Source of the DNA: CAUTXO01 sp963542625
Lineage (GTDB): Bacteria > Campylobacterota > Campylobacteria > Campylobacterales > SZUA-545
Direction: 5' to 3'
NCBI GenBank assembly: GCA_963542625.1
Contig: CAUTXO010000020.1
Location: 1-25,940, forward strand
DNA: 25,940 nt
Shown: piece after piece, positions 13,158 through 21,687 of the stretch
How positions within the stretch are numbered: position 1 is the stretch's first letter
How the letters are laid out: each line of letters opens with the position of its first letter
Translations under genes and position numbers: made by a program
The notes under the pieces: model-generated
The model's database searches: none
What the model was told of the DNA's origin: nothing
Seen by the model: only the letters and a program-made list of their open reading frames with translations

Positions 13158-15926
13158 ATGAAGCAGATCTTACTTGCCCTAGCGCTCTTTGGCTACGCGG
13201 TAGCAACGCCGCTCTTTCACGACGGCAAAATCGTCAAAGGGACGCTAAAAAACGGGCTTTCTTATTACATCAAACAAAACGCAACGCCAGAAAAAACGGC
13301 GTATTTTAGCTTGATTGTGAGCGCTGGTTCTATGGAAGAAGACCAAGATCAGCTAGGCGTGGCGCACCTTGTGGAGCATATGGCGTTTAACGGCACGGCG
13401 CATTTTAAGGGTAGCGCGCTAGTTAAGGCGCTTGAGGCAATGGGCGTTAGCTTTGGCTACCACCTAAACGCCTACACTGAATACGACAACACCGTGTATA
13501 AATTAGAATTTCCGCTGCAAAAAGACAACCTAGACAAGGCGCTACTGGTGCTACACGACTGGAGCGGCGGCTTGCTTTTTGATAGCACCGAGCTTGACAA
13601 AGAACGCGGCGTGGTGGTAGAAGAAGCGCGCAAACGCGACGACGTGAGCTTTGATCTTTTTATGCAATCAAAGGATCTGCTCTTTGAAAACTCGCGCTAC
13701 AAGGATAGAACGCCAATTGGCGATATGAATATCATCAAAACGATAAAGCGCGAGCGCGTCAAGGCGTTTTACGACGACTGGTATCGCCCAGATCTAATGA
13801 CGATAATAGCCGTTGGCGATTTTGATGCAAAGCTCGTAGAAAAAAAGATAATCGCGCGGTTTGGGGCCTTGCGCGCCAAAAGCACGCGCCAAAAGCCGCC
13901 AAGGCTCATTCCAAACGTGGATAAAACGCGCATTAGCATAAGCACTTCGCCCGAGCTTACCAAAAACGCCATCAGCATTAGCTACATCGAAGATAACGCG
14001 CCCGTGCAAACGCAAGAAGATTACAAAAAGCTGCTCGTGCAAAAAATGCTTTCAGAACTCGTTGCTAAGATCTATGAAAAGACCGCCGCCACGCAAAAAA
14101 CGCAAGAAGCGGTGCAACTTTTTTCGTATAACTTCAAGACGATAAAAACGATGCACGATTTTGCCGTGAATGTCTTTGGCGATGACTACAAAACCGCGCT
14201 AGATGGCTTTAGCCGCTTGGTGCAAAGGGTGCAAAAGTATGGCTTTGGCGCGCAAGATTACGAGACGGTTAGGCAAGATCTACTAAAGAGCAACCTTGAA
14301 AATTTTAAAAGCGCAAAGACGCTTGAATCCGCCGTTTGGGGCGCGGTGATGACAAACGCCCTTATTGCAAAAACGCCAATTCTCTCAAGCAAGGATAGAT
14401 ACGAGCTAACGGCAAAGCTCCTGCGCCAAATCACGCTTGATGAGCTAAACAAAGAATTTACGCGCATAACGGGGCTCAAAAACCGCGTCGTGATCTTTGA
14501 GAGCGCGGACAAAGCCACCGTGCCAAGCGAGCAAACCGTGCTTGAAGCCCTAGACCAAAAGCTAGACAAGCTAGAAAATTTTGAAAGCCAAAGGCCGCTG
14601 CCATCTAGCCTGCCAGTGCAAGGCTTGCGCCCGGCTAAGATCCTAAGCAACACTTACGACAAAAAGCGCGCTTTGCGGATCTTGCGCCTTGAAAACAACG
14701 CAACCGTCGTGCTAAAAAACACGCCGCAAACGCAAAATAGCATAAGCCTAAACGCCGTTAGCAAGGGCGGGCTAAGCCTTGTCGCCACGCAAGATCTTTA
14801 CAAAGCAGTGCTTGGCGTGGAAGCCTCAAACGCAAGCGGCACGGGCGATTTTAACGCCTACGAGCTATCCAAGATCCTAAAAGGGCATAAGATCTCGCTG
14901 CGTAGATCCATCGGAAAATACTACGAAGAAATCTCTGGAAGCGCCGCGCTTGAGAGCGCCGAAGAAATGCTAAAAATGCTTTACCTAGACTTTAGCGCGC
15001 CAAAGATCAGCGACGTGGTGCTAGAAAACAAAAAAGAAAGCTACCGCGAGCTAATCGCCAAGCGCAAGAACGACCCAAACTTCCTATTTAAAGAAGCGCT
15101 AAACAAGTTTTACTACCAAAACAACCCGCGCGCAAGAGAGCTAGAGCGCGCCGAGCTTGACAGGCTTAGCGCCAAAGAAATGCTTGAAATTTTGCGCCAA
15201 AGGTTTAGCGGCGCGGACGATTTTGTGTTTATTTTCACGGGCAAAATACAAGAAAAAACGCTCATTCCGCTTGTGCAAAAATACATCGGCAACCTAAAAT
15301 CTAGCGGGCAAAAAGAAGAGATCCAAGACACAAAAGAATACGACATACGCGGCGCGCAAACATTCACAAAGCACCTAAACAACAAGAATATCAGCGAAGT
15401 TGCACTGATGTTTAGAAACTATGACGCGGATTTTTCATACGACACGCAATTTAAGCTAAACGCCCTGCTTAGCATTCTAAGCACGCGGCTTCGTGAAGAA
15501 ATCCGCGAAGAAAAAAGCGGCGTGTATGGCGTGAGCGTTGGCGGTGGGCTCTCACGCATTCCGTATGTAAATTCAAACGTGGTGATTAAATTTTCTTGCG
15601 CGCCGGGGCGGGCTAGCGAGCTAATAGAAGAGACAAAACGCGTCGTAAAGTCGCTCACGCAAAGCCCTGTGGATCCATCGTATCTGAAAAACTACCAAAA
15701 AATTTCGCTTGTAAAAAGACAGCGCGACCTAAAAACCGAGCAATTCTGGGCTAGGATCTTAAAAGATAGCTACGTTTTTGGCTACCCGCTTGAGTTTGTC
15801 GATGATTACGAGCAAAAAATAAACGCGCTCACGCCCGCTCTCCTGATGGCGGTGGCGCAAAAATACCTAAACCAAAGCGAGCTTTTCATCTCCGTGCTCG
15901 CGCCGAAAAACGCGTATGACAAATAG
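13158..15926 (+). CDS. pqqL: M16 family zinc protease, PqqL-like
   Basis: This is a periplasmic metallopeptidase of the pitrilysin clan that degrades peptides enclosed in its chamber. Its signal peptide is MKQILLALALFGYAVA, behind AAGGA. The inverted zinc motif HLVEH lies at 70-74 with H70, E73 and H74, and the third ligand is probably E155 or E156 in GVVVEEARK. The protein has 922 residues: two pseudo-halves of four M16 domains on one chain, the arrangement of PqqL and Pectobacterium FusC. R-Y pairs of the C-terminal half appear in EEKSGVYGVSVGG. PqqL/FusC relatives sit beside TonB-dependent transport genes and process imported ferredoxin or similar iron proteins. Here the next genes are exbB and exbD, which supports a processing role, though the substrate is inferred. 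Confidence 0.88.
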   Translation: MKQILLALALFGYAVATPLFHDGKIVKGTLKNGLSYYIKQNATPEKTAYFSLIVSAGSMEEDQDQLGVAHLVEHMAFNGTAHFKGSALVKALEAMGVSFGYHLNAYTEYDNTVYKLEFPLQKDNLDKALLVLHDWSGGLLFDSTELDKERGVVVEEARKRDDVSFDLFMQSKDLLFENSRYKDRTPIGDMNIIKTIKRERVKAFYDDWYRPDLMTIIAVGDFDAKLVEKKIIARFGALRAKSTRQKPPRLIPNVDKTRISISTSPELTKNAISISYIEDNAPVQTQEDYKKLLVQKMLSELVAKIYEKTAATQKTQEAVQLFSYNFKTIKTMHDFAVNVFGDDYKTALDGFSRLVQRVQKYGFGAQDYETVRQDLLKSNLENFKSAKTLESAVWGAVMTNALIAKTPILSSKDRYELTAKLLRQITLDELNKEFTRITGLKNRVVIFESADKATVPSEQTVLEALDQKLDKLENFESQRPLPSSLPVQGLRPAKILSNTYDKKRALRILRLENNATVVLKNTPQTQNSISLNAVSKGGLSLVATQDLYKAVLGVEASNASGTGDFNAYELSKILKGHKISLRRSIGKYYEEISGSAALESAEEMLKMLYLDFSAPKISDVVLENKKESYRELIAKRKNDPNFLFKEALNKFYYQNNPRARELERAELDRLSAKEMLEILRQRFSGADDFVFIFTGKIQEKTLIPLVQKYIGNLKSSGQKEEIQDTKEYDIRGAQTFTKHLNNKNISEVALMFRNYDADFSYDTQFKLNALLSILSTRLREEIREEKSGVYGVSVGGGLSRIPYVNSNVVIKFSCAPGRASELIEETKRVVKSLTQSPVDPSYLKNYQKISLVKRQRDLKTEQFWARILKDSYVFGYPLEFVDDYEQKINALTPALLMAVAQKYLNQSELFISVLAPKNAYDK

Positions 15927-16545
15927 CCTAGTTTATTACGTCCAAAGCGGCGGGGTCATTATGTATATTTTGGTTTTTTTAAATGCCACCGGGCTTAGCT
16001 TGGTGGCGTTTAAGTTCATCGAGCTTGCAAGGGATCTAGCCGCAATTCACAGCACATTTGGGCGCCTAGAACAAGAAGCGCTTGTGGCTAGCAAATCTGT
16101 AAGCAATAACGCCAGCAACTACGTAAATCCAACCACAAACTTAGGCAAAGATCTTAAAGCGGCATACGCCAAAGATCCAAGCCCCACTACAGATCCAGCC
16201 ACCCTAGAAAAACGCAAAGAAATACTTTCCGCGCAGATTGAAGCTTACATTTTGCAAAAGCAATGGGGTATGAACACAATCAAAACAATTGCGTCGGTTA
16301 GCCCTATTCTTGGTTTGCTAGGCACCGTCGTTGGCGTTTTGGACGCCTTTGAAAAAATGGCAGGCGGAGCGCTTGGGGCCGGTGCTGGCGCCTTTGCCGG
16401 TGGAATCAGCCTTGCGCTTGTTACCACCATAGGCGGTTTGGTAGTCGCCCTACCCCACCTTGTGGCATACAATTACCTTAACGGCTTGCTAGACAAGCTA
16501 GAAAATACTCTTGAAAACCTTGCGCTAGAAGCCGCGCCGCTATGA
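15916..16545 (+). CDS. exbB: ExbB/TolQ-family proton channel protein
   Basis: This is the inner-membrane ExbB-like subunit that with ExbD converts proton flow into force on a TonB or TolA-type protein. It has 209 residues. The first transmembrane helix lies near 14-34 (VIMYILVFLNATGLSLVAFK), and the pair of helices near 120-145 and 155-185 carries the conserved SPILGLLGTVVGVLDAFE and ALVTTIGGLVVALP. Between them a cytoplasmic segment at about 55-95 is unusually rich in N, T, P and D (KDPSPTTDP) and carries three RGATCY sites in its DNA. It overlaps the protease by 11 bases and exbD by 4 (ATGA). No tonB gene is in the window. Confidence 0.86.
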   Translation: MTNSLVYYVQSGGVIMYILVFLNATGLSLVAFKFIELARDLAAIHSTFGRLEQEALVASKSVSNNASNYVNPTTNLGKDLKAAYAKDPSPTTDPATLEKRKEILSAQIEAYILQKQWGMNTIKTIASVSPILGLLGTVVGVLDAFEKMAGGALGAGAGAFAGGISLALVTTIGGLVVALPHLVAYNYLNGLLDKLENTLENLALEAAPL

Positions 16546-16928
16546 AGCAAAAAAAGCGCGAGTTTTTGTCAATGGATCTAACGCCGCTCATCGACGTTGT
16601 GTTTATTTTGCTGGTGTTTTTTATTGTAGCGGCACAACTAAAAACAGAAGAAAACGCTCTGGTGCTAAGTTTGCCAAGCTCTAGCGCCACAGCAAGCACT
16701 GAGAAAAAAGAAACAACAATTGAGCTTTCAAGCGCGCAGATAGCCATTAACGCAAAAATCGTCAGCCAAGCCGAGCTAAAAAATGCGCTAAATACGCTTG
16801 AAAAAGACAAGCCAGTCAGCCTAAGGGTTGATGAAAACGTAGAATACAAAAGGCTTGTTTTGGTTTTAGATCTGCTAAGATCCGCGGAATTAAACAACAT
16901 AGAGCTAATAACCAAATCGCATCAATAA
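16542..16928 (+). CDS. exbD: ExbD/TolR-family biopolymer transport protein
   Basis: This is the ExbD partner of the preceding ExbB: 128 residues with a short cytoplasmic N-terminus, one transmembrane helix and a periplasmic domain. The helix reads MDLTPLIDVVFILLVFFIV, with the essential proton-carrying aspartate at D18. The periplasmic part has the TolR/ExbD fold pattern (SSAQIAINAKIVSQAELKNALNTLEKDKPVSLRVDENVEYKRLVLVLDLL in the family, seen here as a match in order). It is the last gene of the operon; a GATC-rich gap and the opposing gpmI end follow. ExbBD could energise the HpuB-like receptor, but it could equally serve another system. Confidence 0.9.
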   Translation: MKQKKREFLSMDLTPLIDVVFILLVFFIVAAQLKTEENALVLSLPSSSATASTEKKETTIELSSAQIAINAKIVSQAELKNALNTLEKDKPVSLRVDENVEYKRLVLVLDLLRSAELNNIELITKSHQ

Positions 16929-17141
16929 TAACCGTTTGCTAAGTTGGATCTAGCTACCACATCAAAATCTACGCATAAGATCCACACAAGTCTTAACCTG
17001 CCGCTAAAACTCCTGCAAAGATCCGCGTCTAAGATCCAAACGTGAAATCCAGCGCGCCACGTCCAGCGCGCAAGATCTCGCCACGCCAAAGATCCACGAA
17101 GCCAGCGCAAGATCCAGTCAAGCCCGCCTAAGATCCGCTCC
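16929..17141. repeat. RGATCY-rich intergenic array C
   Basis: This gene-free stretch between the converging ends of exbD and gpmI holds eight GATC sites in about 210 bases: six AGATCC, one AGATCT and one GGATCT on the plus strand. Degenerate copies with AATC in place of GATC also occur (near 16966 and 17046). No clear terminator stem with a U run is visible, despite the convergent genes. Confidence 0.75.
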
Positions 17142-18605
17142 CTAAAAGAGCGGGCGGCTCATCTCCTTTGGAATCGGCAAGCCCATTAGCTTTAGCACGG
17201 TAGGCGCAATGTTATCCAGCGCGCCGTCGCTGATTTTCTCCACGCCCATAGCGCCAACAAAGCAATAAACATCGCCCACCGTGTGGTTTGTCAGCGTGTT
17301 ACCCGCCGCGTCTTTCATCTCTTCGCAATTGCCGTGGTCGCTCGTTAGCACAAAGCTATACCCCGCCTTGCGGCATTGCAGCAAGATCTTGCCGATGCAC
17401 TCATCAACGGCTTCTACCGCCTTTAGCGCCGCGTCATAATTGCCCGTATGCCCGACCATATCGCCGTTGGCAAAATTCACGACGATGAAATCATACGCGC
17501 CGTCAATCGCCTTGCAAACCGCGTCCGTTACTTCATACGCCGACATTTCGGGCTTAAGATCATAGGTTTTTACCTTTGGCGATGGGATTAGCACGCGCGT
17601 CTCGCCTTCAAAGGGCTCTTCTAGCCCGCCGTTAAAAAAGAAGGTAACGTGCGCGTATTTCTCCGTCTCCGCCGTGTGAAATTGCGTCAGGTGCGCGCCA
17701 GAAATCACCTCGGCTAGGACGTTTTTTGGCGTTTCTTTGGGAAAAAGCACAGGGAAAGAAAAATTTTTATTGTATTGCGTCATCGTGGCGACGGCTAGGT
17801 TTTTCTTGGCAAGATCTATCGGCATAAAGTCCGCGTCTCCAACCGCGGCGGCTAGTTGGCGGGCTCTATCGGATCTAAAATTGGCAAAGATAAAGCCATC
17901 GCCGTCCTTAGCGCCTGCGTAGCCATTAAAGCTAGCGGGGACGATGAATTCGTCAAGCACCCCATCAGAGTAGCTTTTTTGAATGTATTCAAGCGGGCTT
18001 AGGCTTTGAGCGTTCGCGCCAGCTATAATGCAGTCGTAGGCTTGCTTGACGCGCTCCCAGCGGTTGTCTCTATCCATTGAATAAAACCGCCCGCTAAGCG
18101 TTGCTAGCACAGCGTTTGGCGGCAATTTTTCTTGCAAGGTTTTTATAAACTCAAGCGCGCTTGATGGCAAAACGTCGCGCCCGTCGGTGGCGGCGTGGAT
18201 AAAAACTTGCTTTTTGGTAAGCCTAGCAAGCGCGATGATATGGTCCATATGCGAATGCACGCCGCCGTCGCTAACAAGCCCAAAGATATGCAGCGCGCTA
18301 GATTTACGCTCAAGATCCAAGAAAACGGCGTTGTCTTTAAGGGCGTCTTCGCGGATTGCCTTGTTTATTTTCACCAGATCTTGGTAGATAACGCGCCCGC
18401 TGCCAATCGTCATATGCCCCACTTCGCTGTTACCCATTTGCCCATCTGGCAAGCCAACCGCCTCGCCGTAAGTGGTGATGAGCGAATTTGGCACGTGCTT
18501 GAAAAGATAATCGTAAGTTGGTTTACGCGCATTTAAAAAGGCGTTTGCCGCGCCTGGATTTTTTTTGCCTATGCCGTCTGTGATGATCAAAACAACTTTT
18601 CCCAT
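17142..18605 (-). CDS. gpmI: 2,3-bisphosphoglycerate-independent phosphoglycerate mutase
   Basis: This glycolytic or gluconeogenic enzyme interconverts 3- and 2-phosphoglycerate using manganese and a phosphoserine. The start is the ATG at 18605 (MGKVVLIITDGIG), behind AAAAGG; an upstream reading from 18650 adds 15 hydrophobic residues and lacks support. The protein has 487 residues. Metal ligand D10 (ITDGIG), catalytic S60 (QMGNSEVGHMTIGSGR), ATDGRD near 140, the arginines of FRSDRARQLA, and the metal-binding NGDMVGHTG and TSDHGNCEEM are all present. It is transcribed away from mraY, and its end faces exbD. Confidence 0.96.
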   Translation of the reverse strand: MGKVVLIITDGIGKKNPGAANAFLNARKPTYDYLFKHVPNSLITTYGEAVGLPDGQMGNSEVGHMTIGSGRVIYQDLVKINKAIREDALKDNAVFLDLERKSSALHIFGLVSDGGVHSHMDHIIALARLTKKQVFIHAATDGRDVLPSSALEFIKTLQEKLPPNAVLATLSGRFYSMDRDNRWERVKQAYDCIIAGANAQSLSPLEYIQKSYSDGVLDEFIVPASFNGYAGAKDGDGFIFANFRSDRARQLAAAVGDADFMPIDLAKKNLAVATMTQYNKNFSFPVLFPKETPKNVLAEVISGAHLTQFHTAETEKYAHVTFFFNGGLEEPFEGETRVLIPSPKVKTYDLKPEMSAYEVTDAVCKAIDGAYDFIVVNFANGDMVGHTGNYDAALKAVEAVDECIGKILLQCRKAGYSFVLTSDHGNCEEMKDAAGNTLTNHTVGDVYCFVGAMGVEKISDGALDNIAPTVLKLMGLPIPKEMSRPLF

Positions 18606-18635
18606 TTTTAGAACCTTTTTTAAGTAAATTAGAAT

Positions 18636-18641
18636 TACAAT
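18636..18641 (+). promoter_or_regulatory. Possible -10 box of mraY-murD
   Basis: TACAAT lies 25 bases before the mraY ATG, and TTTTTAGGA (18652-18660) provides a ribosome binding site. The 61-base gap to gpmI must also hold the divergent gpmI promoter, for which TCTAAT-like sequences exist on the minus strand. Confidence 0.4.
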
Positions 18642-18666
18642 TTCGCACAAATTTTTAGGAATTATA

Positions 18667-19728
18667 ATGCTTTTTTGGCTGTATCAGGTTTTGGATATTA
18701 ACATTTTTTCTTATATAACTTTCCGCGCGGGCTTTGCGTTTTTTCTCTCCTTTGTGCTGACGATCTTTCTTATGCCGCGCTTCATCAGATACGCCACGCA
18801 AAAAAACGCCACGCAGCCAATTTACGACTTCGCCCCAATCGCGCACAAAAACAAAAAAAACACGCCTACAATGGGCGGTTTGGTCTTTGTAGGGTGCAGC
18901 TTTTTTGCGATTTTAATCTCGGCAAATATCACAAACGCTTACGTTCTCATCGCCATTTTCGTGCTTCTTAGCTTTTTTTTGGTTGGCGTTTATGACGATA
19001 CAAAAAAAATCATTCACAAGGCAAATTCAAAGGGCTTAAGCAGCCTAGCCAAGTTCAGCTTGCAAAGCGTTTTGGCGCTACTTGCCGCGTTTTTGCTTTA
19101 CGCGGTGGGCTTTGCGACGGATCTTTACGCCCCGTCTTTGAAAAATCCGCTCCTAGATCTTGGCGCTTTTGCCGTGATTTTTTGGGCGCTTGTGATGGTG
19201 GCTTCTAGCAACGCCGTGAATTTAACCGACGGCCTAGACGGGCTTGCCACCGTCCCTAGCATTTTTACCTTTGTAAGCCTTGGCGTGTTCGTGTATCTAA
19301 GCGGCCACGCCATTTTGTCCGCGTCGCTTTTGCTGCCAAAGCTAGCGGGTGTGGGCGAGACGGTGGTAATAGCCACCGCGCTAATTGGCGGGCTCATCGG
19401 CTTTTTGTGGTATAACGCAAACCCCGCGGAGGTTTTTATGGGCGATAGCGGGAGCTTAACGCTTGGCGCAACGCAAGGGCTTTTGGCTGTGCTTAGCAAG
19501 AACGAATTTTTGCTGATTATTATGGGCTCAATCTTCGTCGCTGAGACGCTTTCTGTGATTATTCAGGTGTTTAGTTTTAAGGTTTTTGGGCGGCGGATCT
19601 TTTTGATGGCGCCGCTGCACCACCATTTTGAGCTGAAAAACTGGGCGGAGAATAAAATCATCGTGCGCTTTTGGATCATCGCGCTGGTGTCAAATTTAAT
19701 CGCCCTGCTTACCATTAAGATACGATGA
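18667..19728 (+). CDS. mraY: Phospho-N-acetylmuramoyl-pentapeptide transferase MraY
   Basis: MraY transfers phospho-MurNAc-pentapeptide from UDP to undecaprenyl phosphate, forming lipid I on the inner membrane. It has 353 residues and about ten transmembrane helices. Catalytic-site features are D110-D111 in VYDDTKK, NLTDGLDGLA (D188) and MGDSGSLTLGA (D260), plus the histidine triplet PLHHHFELKNW (318-320). An N-terminal TPTMGGL segment is also conserved. The last codons overlap the murD start as ATGA. The mraY-murD pair separated from the other division and wall genes is usual in Campylobacter, where the dcw cluster is scattered. Confidence 0.97.
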   Translation: MLFWLYQVLDINIFSYITFRAGFAFFLSFVLTIFLMPRFIRYATQKNATQPIYDFAPIAHKNKKNTPTMGGLVFVGCSFFAILISANITNAYVLIAIFVLLSFFLVGVYDDTKKIIHKANSKGLSSLAKFSLQSVLALLAAFLLYAVGFATDLYAPSLKNPLLDLGAFAVIFWALVMVASSNAVNLTDGLDGLATVPSIFTFVSLGVFVYLSGHAILSASLLLPKLAGVGETVVIATALIGGLIGFLWYNANPAEVFMGDSGSLTLGATQGLLAVLSKNEFLLIIMGSIFVAETLSVIIQVFSFKVFGRRIFLMAPLHHHFELKNWAENKIIVRFWIIALVSNLIALLTIKIR

Positions 19729-20915
19729 TACTTTTTGGCTACGCAAAGACAACTTCAGCAATCGCCAAGCGCTTTGGCGGCTGCAAGATCTACGACGACA
19801 AATTCAGCGAAAAAAGCGCCTATGAAAGCAATTTTTTATTGCCGATGTCAGATTTTACGCAAGAAAAGGGCGAGCCAGCCATTCCAAGCCCCGGTTTTCC
19901 GCCATCGCACCCCGTGCTAAGAAAAGCGCAAAACGTTATGAGCGAATATGATCTATTCGCGGGCACAATGCCTTTTAGCATTTGGATTAGCGGTACAAAC
20001 GGCAAGACGACGACGACGGAGATCTTAGACTTTTTGTTAAAGAAGCGCGGCAGCGTTAGCGGCGGCAACATCGGCACACCGCTTGCAGAGCTTGACGAGC
20101 GCGCCAATATTTGGGTGCTAGAAACAAGCTCTTTCACGCTCCACTACACGCAAAAGGCCACGCCAAACGTTTATGTGCTTTTGCCTATCACGCCCGATCA
20201 CATCTCGTGGCACGGTAGTTTTGAAGCCTACGAGCAAGCCAAGCTAAAGCCCCTTAGCGCTATGCAAGAGGGTGAGCTAGCCATTTTGCCGCAAAAATAC
20301 GCCGCAAGCGCGCAAACAAAGGCGTTCGTGGTGGGCTATGAAAACGAGCAAGATCTAGCGCGGGAGTTTGGCTTAGATCTTGCGCGTATTGCGCTAAAGC
20401 CGCCCTTTTTGCTAGACGCTGTGCTAGCTCTTTGCGTAACAAAGGCGCTTTTTAATGAAACGCCCTACGATTTGCTCTCAGGCTATAAGCTCGACCCGCA
20501 CAAAATGGAAGAATTTTACGACGCGCGGGGCAGAATGTGGGTCAATGACAGCAAGGCAACCAACATAGACGCCGTGCTCGCGGCGCTCAAAACCTATGGC
20601 GTGCACGAGATCCACTTGATCCTAGGCGGCGATGACAAGGGCGTTTCGCTAGATGAATTATTCGACTTCTTGCGCGGCAAAAACGTGGAAATTTACGCCA
20701 TAGGATCTAACGCCGTTAAAGTAGTAGAAGGCTGCGCGGCGCGTGGCGTTGCGGCGCATCTTTGCGGATTTTTAGACGTAGCTGTGGCAAAAATAGATGC
20801 GAATTTTACGCAAGGCGTGGCGCTATTATCCCCCGCCGCTGCGAGCCTTGACCAGTTCAAATCCTACGCCCACCGCGGCGATAGCTTCAAAGCACTTGTA
20901 TCAGAACTCAAATAG
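19725..20915 (+). CDS. murD: UDP-N-acetylmuramoylalanine-D-glutamate ligase MurD
   Basis: MurD adds D-glutamate to UDP-MurNAc-L-alanine using ATP in the cytoplasm. It has 396 residues, shorter than the 438 of Escherichia coli but normal for Campylobacterota. It has a short N-terminal domain with GYAKTTSAIA, the ATP loop GTNGKTTTTE (90-99), GNIGTPL and the ETSSFTLHY segment. DHISWHGSFEAYEQAKLK carries the family His and likely carbamylated lysine. PHKMEEFYDARGRMWVNDSKATN starts the C-terminal domain. The stop codon TAG is itself part of an AGATCC site that opens the next RGATCY array. It is coupled to mraY by ATGA. Confidence 0.96.
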   Translation: MILFGYAKTTSAIAKRFGGCKIYDDKFSEKSAYESNFLLPMSDFTQEKGEPAIPSPGFPPSHPVLRKAQNVMSEYDLFAGTMPFSIWISGTNGKTTTTEILDFLLKKRGSVSGGNIGTPLAELDERANIWVLETSSFTLHYTQKATPNVYVLLPITPDHISWHGSFEAYEQAKLKPLSAMQEGELAILPQKYAASAQTKAFVVGYENEQDLAREFGLDLARIALKPPFLLDAVLALCVTKALFNETPYDLLSGYKLDPHKMEEFYDARGRMWVNDSKATNIDAVLAALKTYGVHEIHLILGGDDKGVSLDELFDFLRGKNVEIYAIGSNAVKVVEGCAARGVAAHLCGFLDVAVAKIDANFTQGVALLSPAAASLDQFKSYAHRGDSFKALVSELK

Positions 20916-21040
20916 ATCCGCACAGATCCAAGCACCGCGCCAAGATCTAGGCTAAGATCCCCGCACTCGCCAAGATCTAAACGCTCCAAGATCTCAGCAC
21001 CCGCTAAGATCTTAAACCAAAAAAACTATAAGATCCGCCA
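20913..21040. repeat. RGATCY-rich intergenic array D
   Basis: This gap between murD and the broken outer-membrane protein gene holds eight GATC sites in about 125 bases: four AGATCC and four AGATCT on the plus strand, none in any other context. The first overlaps the murD stop. Units look like GCCAAGATCTAAACGCTCC. Promoter elements for the next gene are not obvious, beyond an A/T-rich patch around 21019-21030. Confidence 0.75.
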
Positions 21041-21060
21041 CTTCATTTCAAAGGAGAAAT

Positions 21061-21687
21061 ATGAAACAGATCTTGTTGGTGGGGCTTTTTGCCCTTGTGT
21101 TGCAAACTGAAATGCCAAGTAATTTAGGCTCGTGGGGGGGGAGCAGGTAATACCTTTTACAGCACTTCCTTTATAGACAAAAAGGGCTTTTTTGCCAGTG
21201 CTGGATACAGCTACGTCGGTATGATACTAGAAGCAAAAACGCCGCGTAAGACAGAAACCTTCACTTTTTCAGGCAAAATGCCAAACTTCACTCTTGGCTA
21301 CAAATACGAGAATTTCCTTGCTTCTTTTATGTTTGAAAACGGAGACTTGGAAAATGATAAATTCGTGGTGCCAATCGCGCAAAAAATATGGGCGGCTTGA
21401 TTAACTTTGACTTCTTGTATGGCGGCAGAGATAATACCTTTGGAATTTTTGGCGTAGGGCTCTCAAACTATAAGGTAGAGTTTGGACAATACGAAAAGGA
21501 CTTTGGCCTTGGCGTGGTGCTAAGAGCTGGCGGTGGCTTTGCTCATAACCTAAAAAACAACACCTATCTCTTTGCAAACATCTTAGGCAGATACAGTCTA
21601 AAAAGTATGGAAGAAAATTTTGGCCTTACAAAAATTAGCTTAGGTAATTTATTTGCAATTGGCGTGAATGCTGGCGTAGCGTTTTAG
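21061..21687 (+). pseudogene. Small beta-barrel outer-membrane protein, two frame breaks, possibly phase-variable
   Basis: The gene opens at ATG 21061, behind a strong AAGGAG site, with a signal-like MKQILLVGLFALVLQTEMPS. It meets an eight-G tract (21134-21141) and stops a few bases later at TAA. The protein continues in another frame (NTFYSTSFIDKKGFFASAGYSYVGM) to the A6 run at 21381-21386, where a TGA would end it. It then continues in the original frame from 21388 (MGGLINFDFLYGGRD) to GVNAGVAF. Seven G and seven A would restore one protein of about 208 residues. Alternating aromatic strands, glycine turns and a terminal Phe fit an eight- or ten-stranded barrel of opacity/OmpA type; function is unknown. 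It may be a phase-variable gene in the off state, a decayed gene, or contain sequencing error. Confidence 0.7.
21134..21141 (+). repeat. Poly-G tract (8 G) in the beta-barrel gene
   Basis: A run of eight G lies just after the signal peptide codons. With eight G the frame stops at TAA 21147-21149; with seven (or ten) it enters the open middle frame. The position after the signal peptide matches the G tract of the HpuA-like gene. Confidence 0.75.

Noticed and set aside
16929..17141. Rho-independent terminators between converging genes.
   Set aside because: Short palindromes come from the AGATCT sites themselves. No longer stem followed by a U run was found, so no terminator is called.
21388..21687. 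A separate 99-residue gene starting at ATG 21388.
   Set aside because: It has no ribosome binding site or signal peptide and continues the beta-barrel of the preceding segment after a one-base shift at an A run. It is the C-terminal part of the broken gene.
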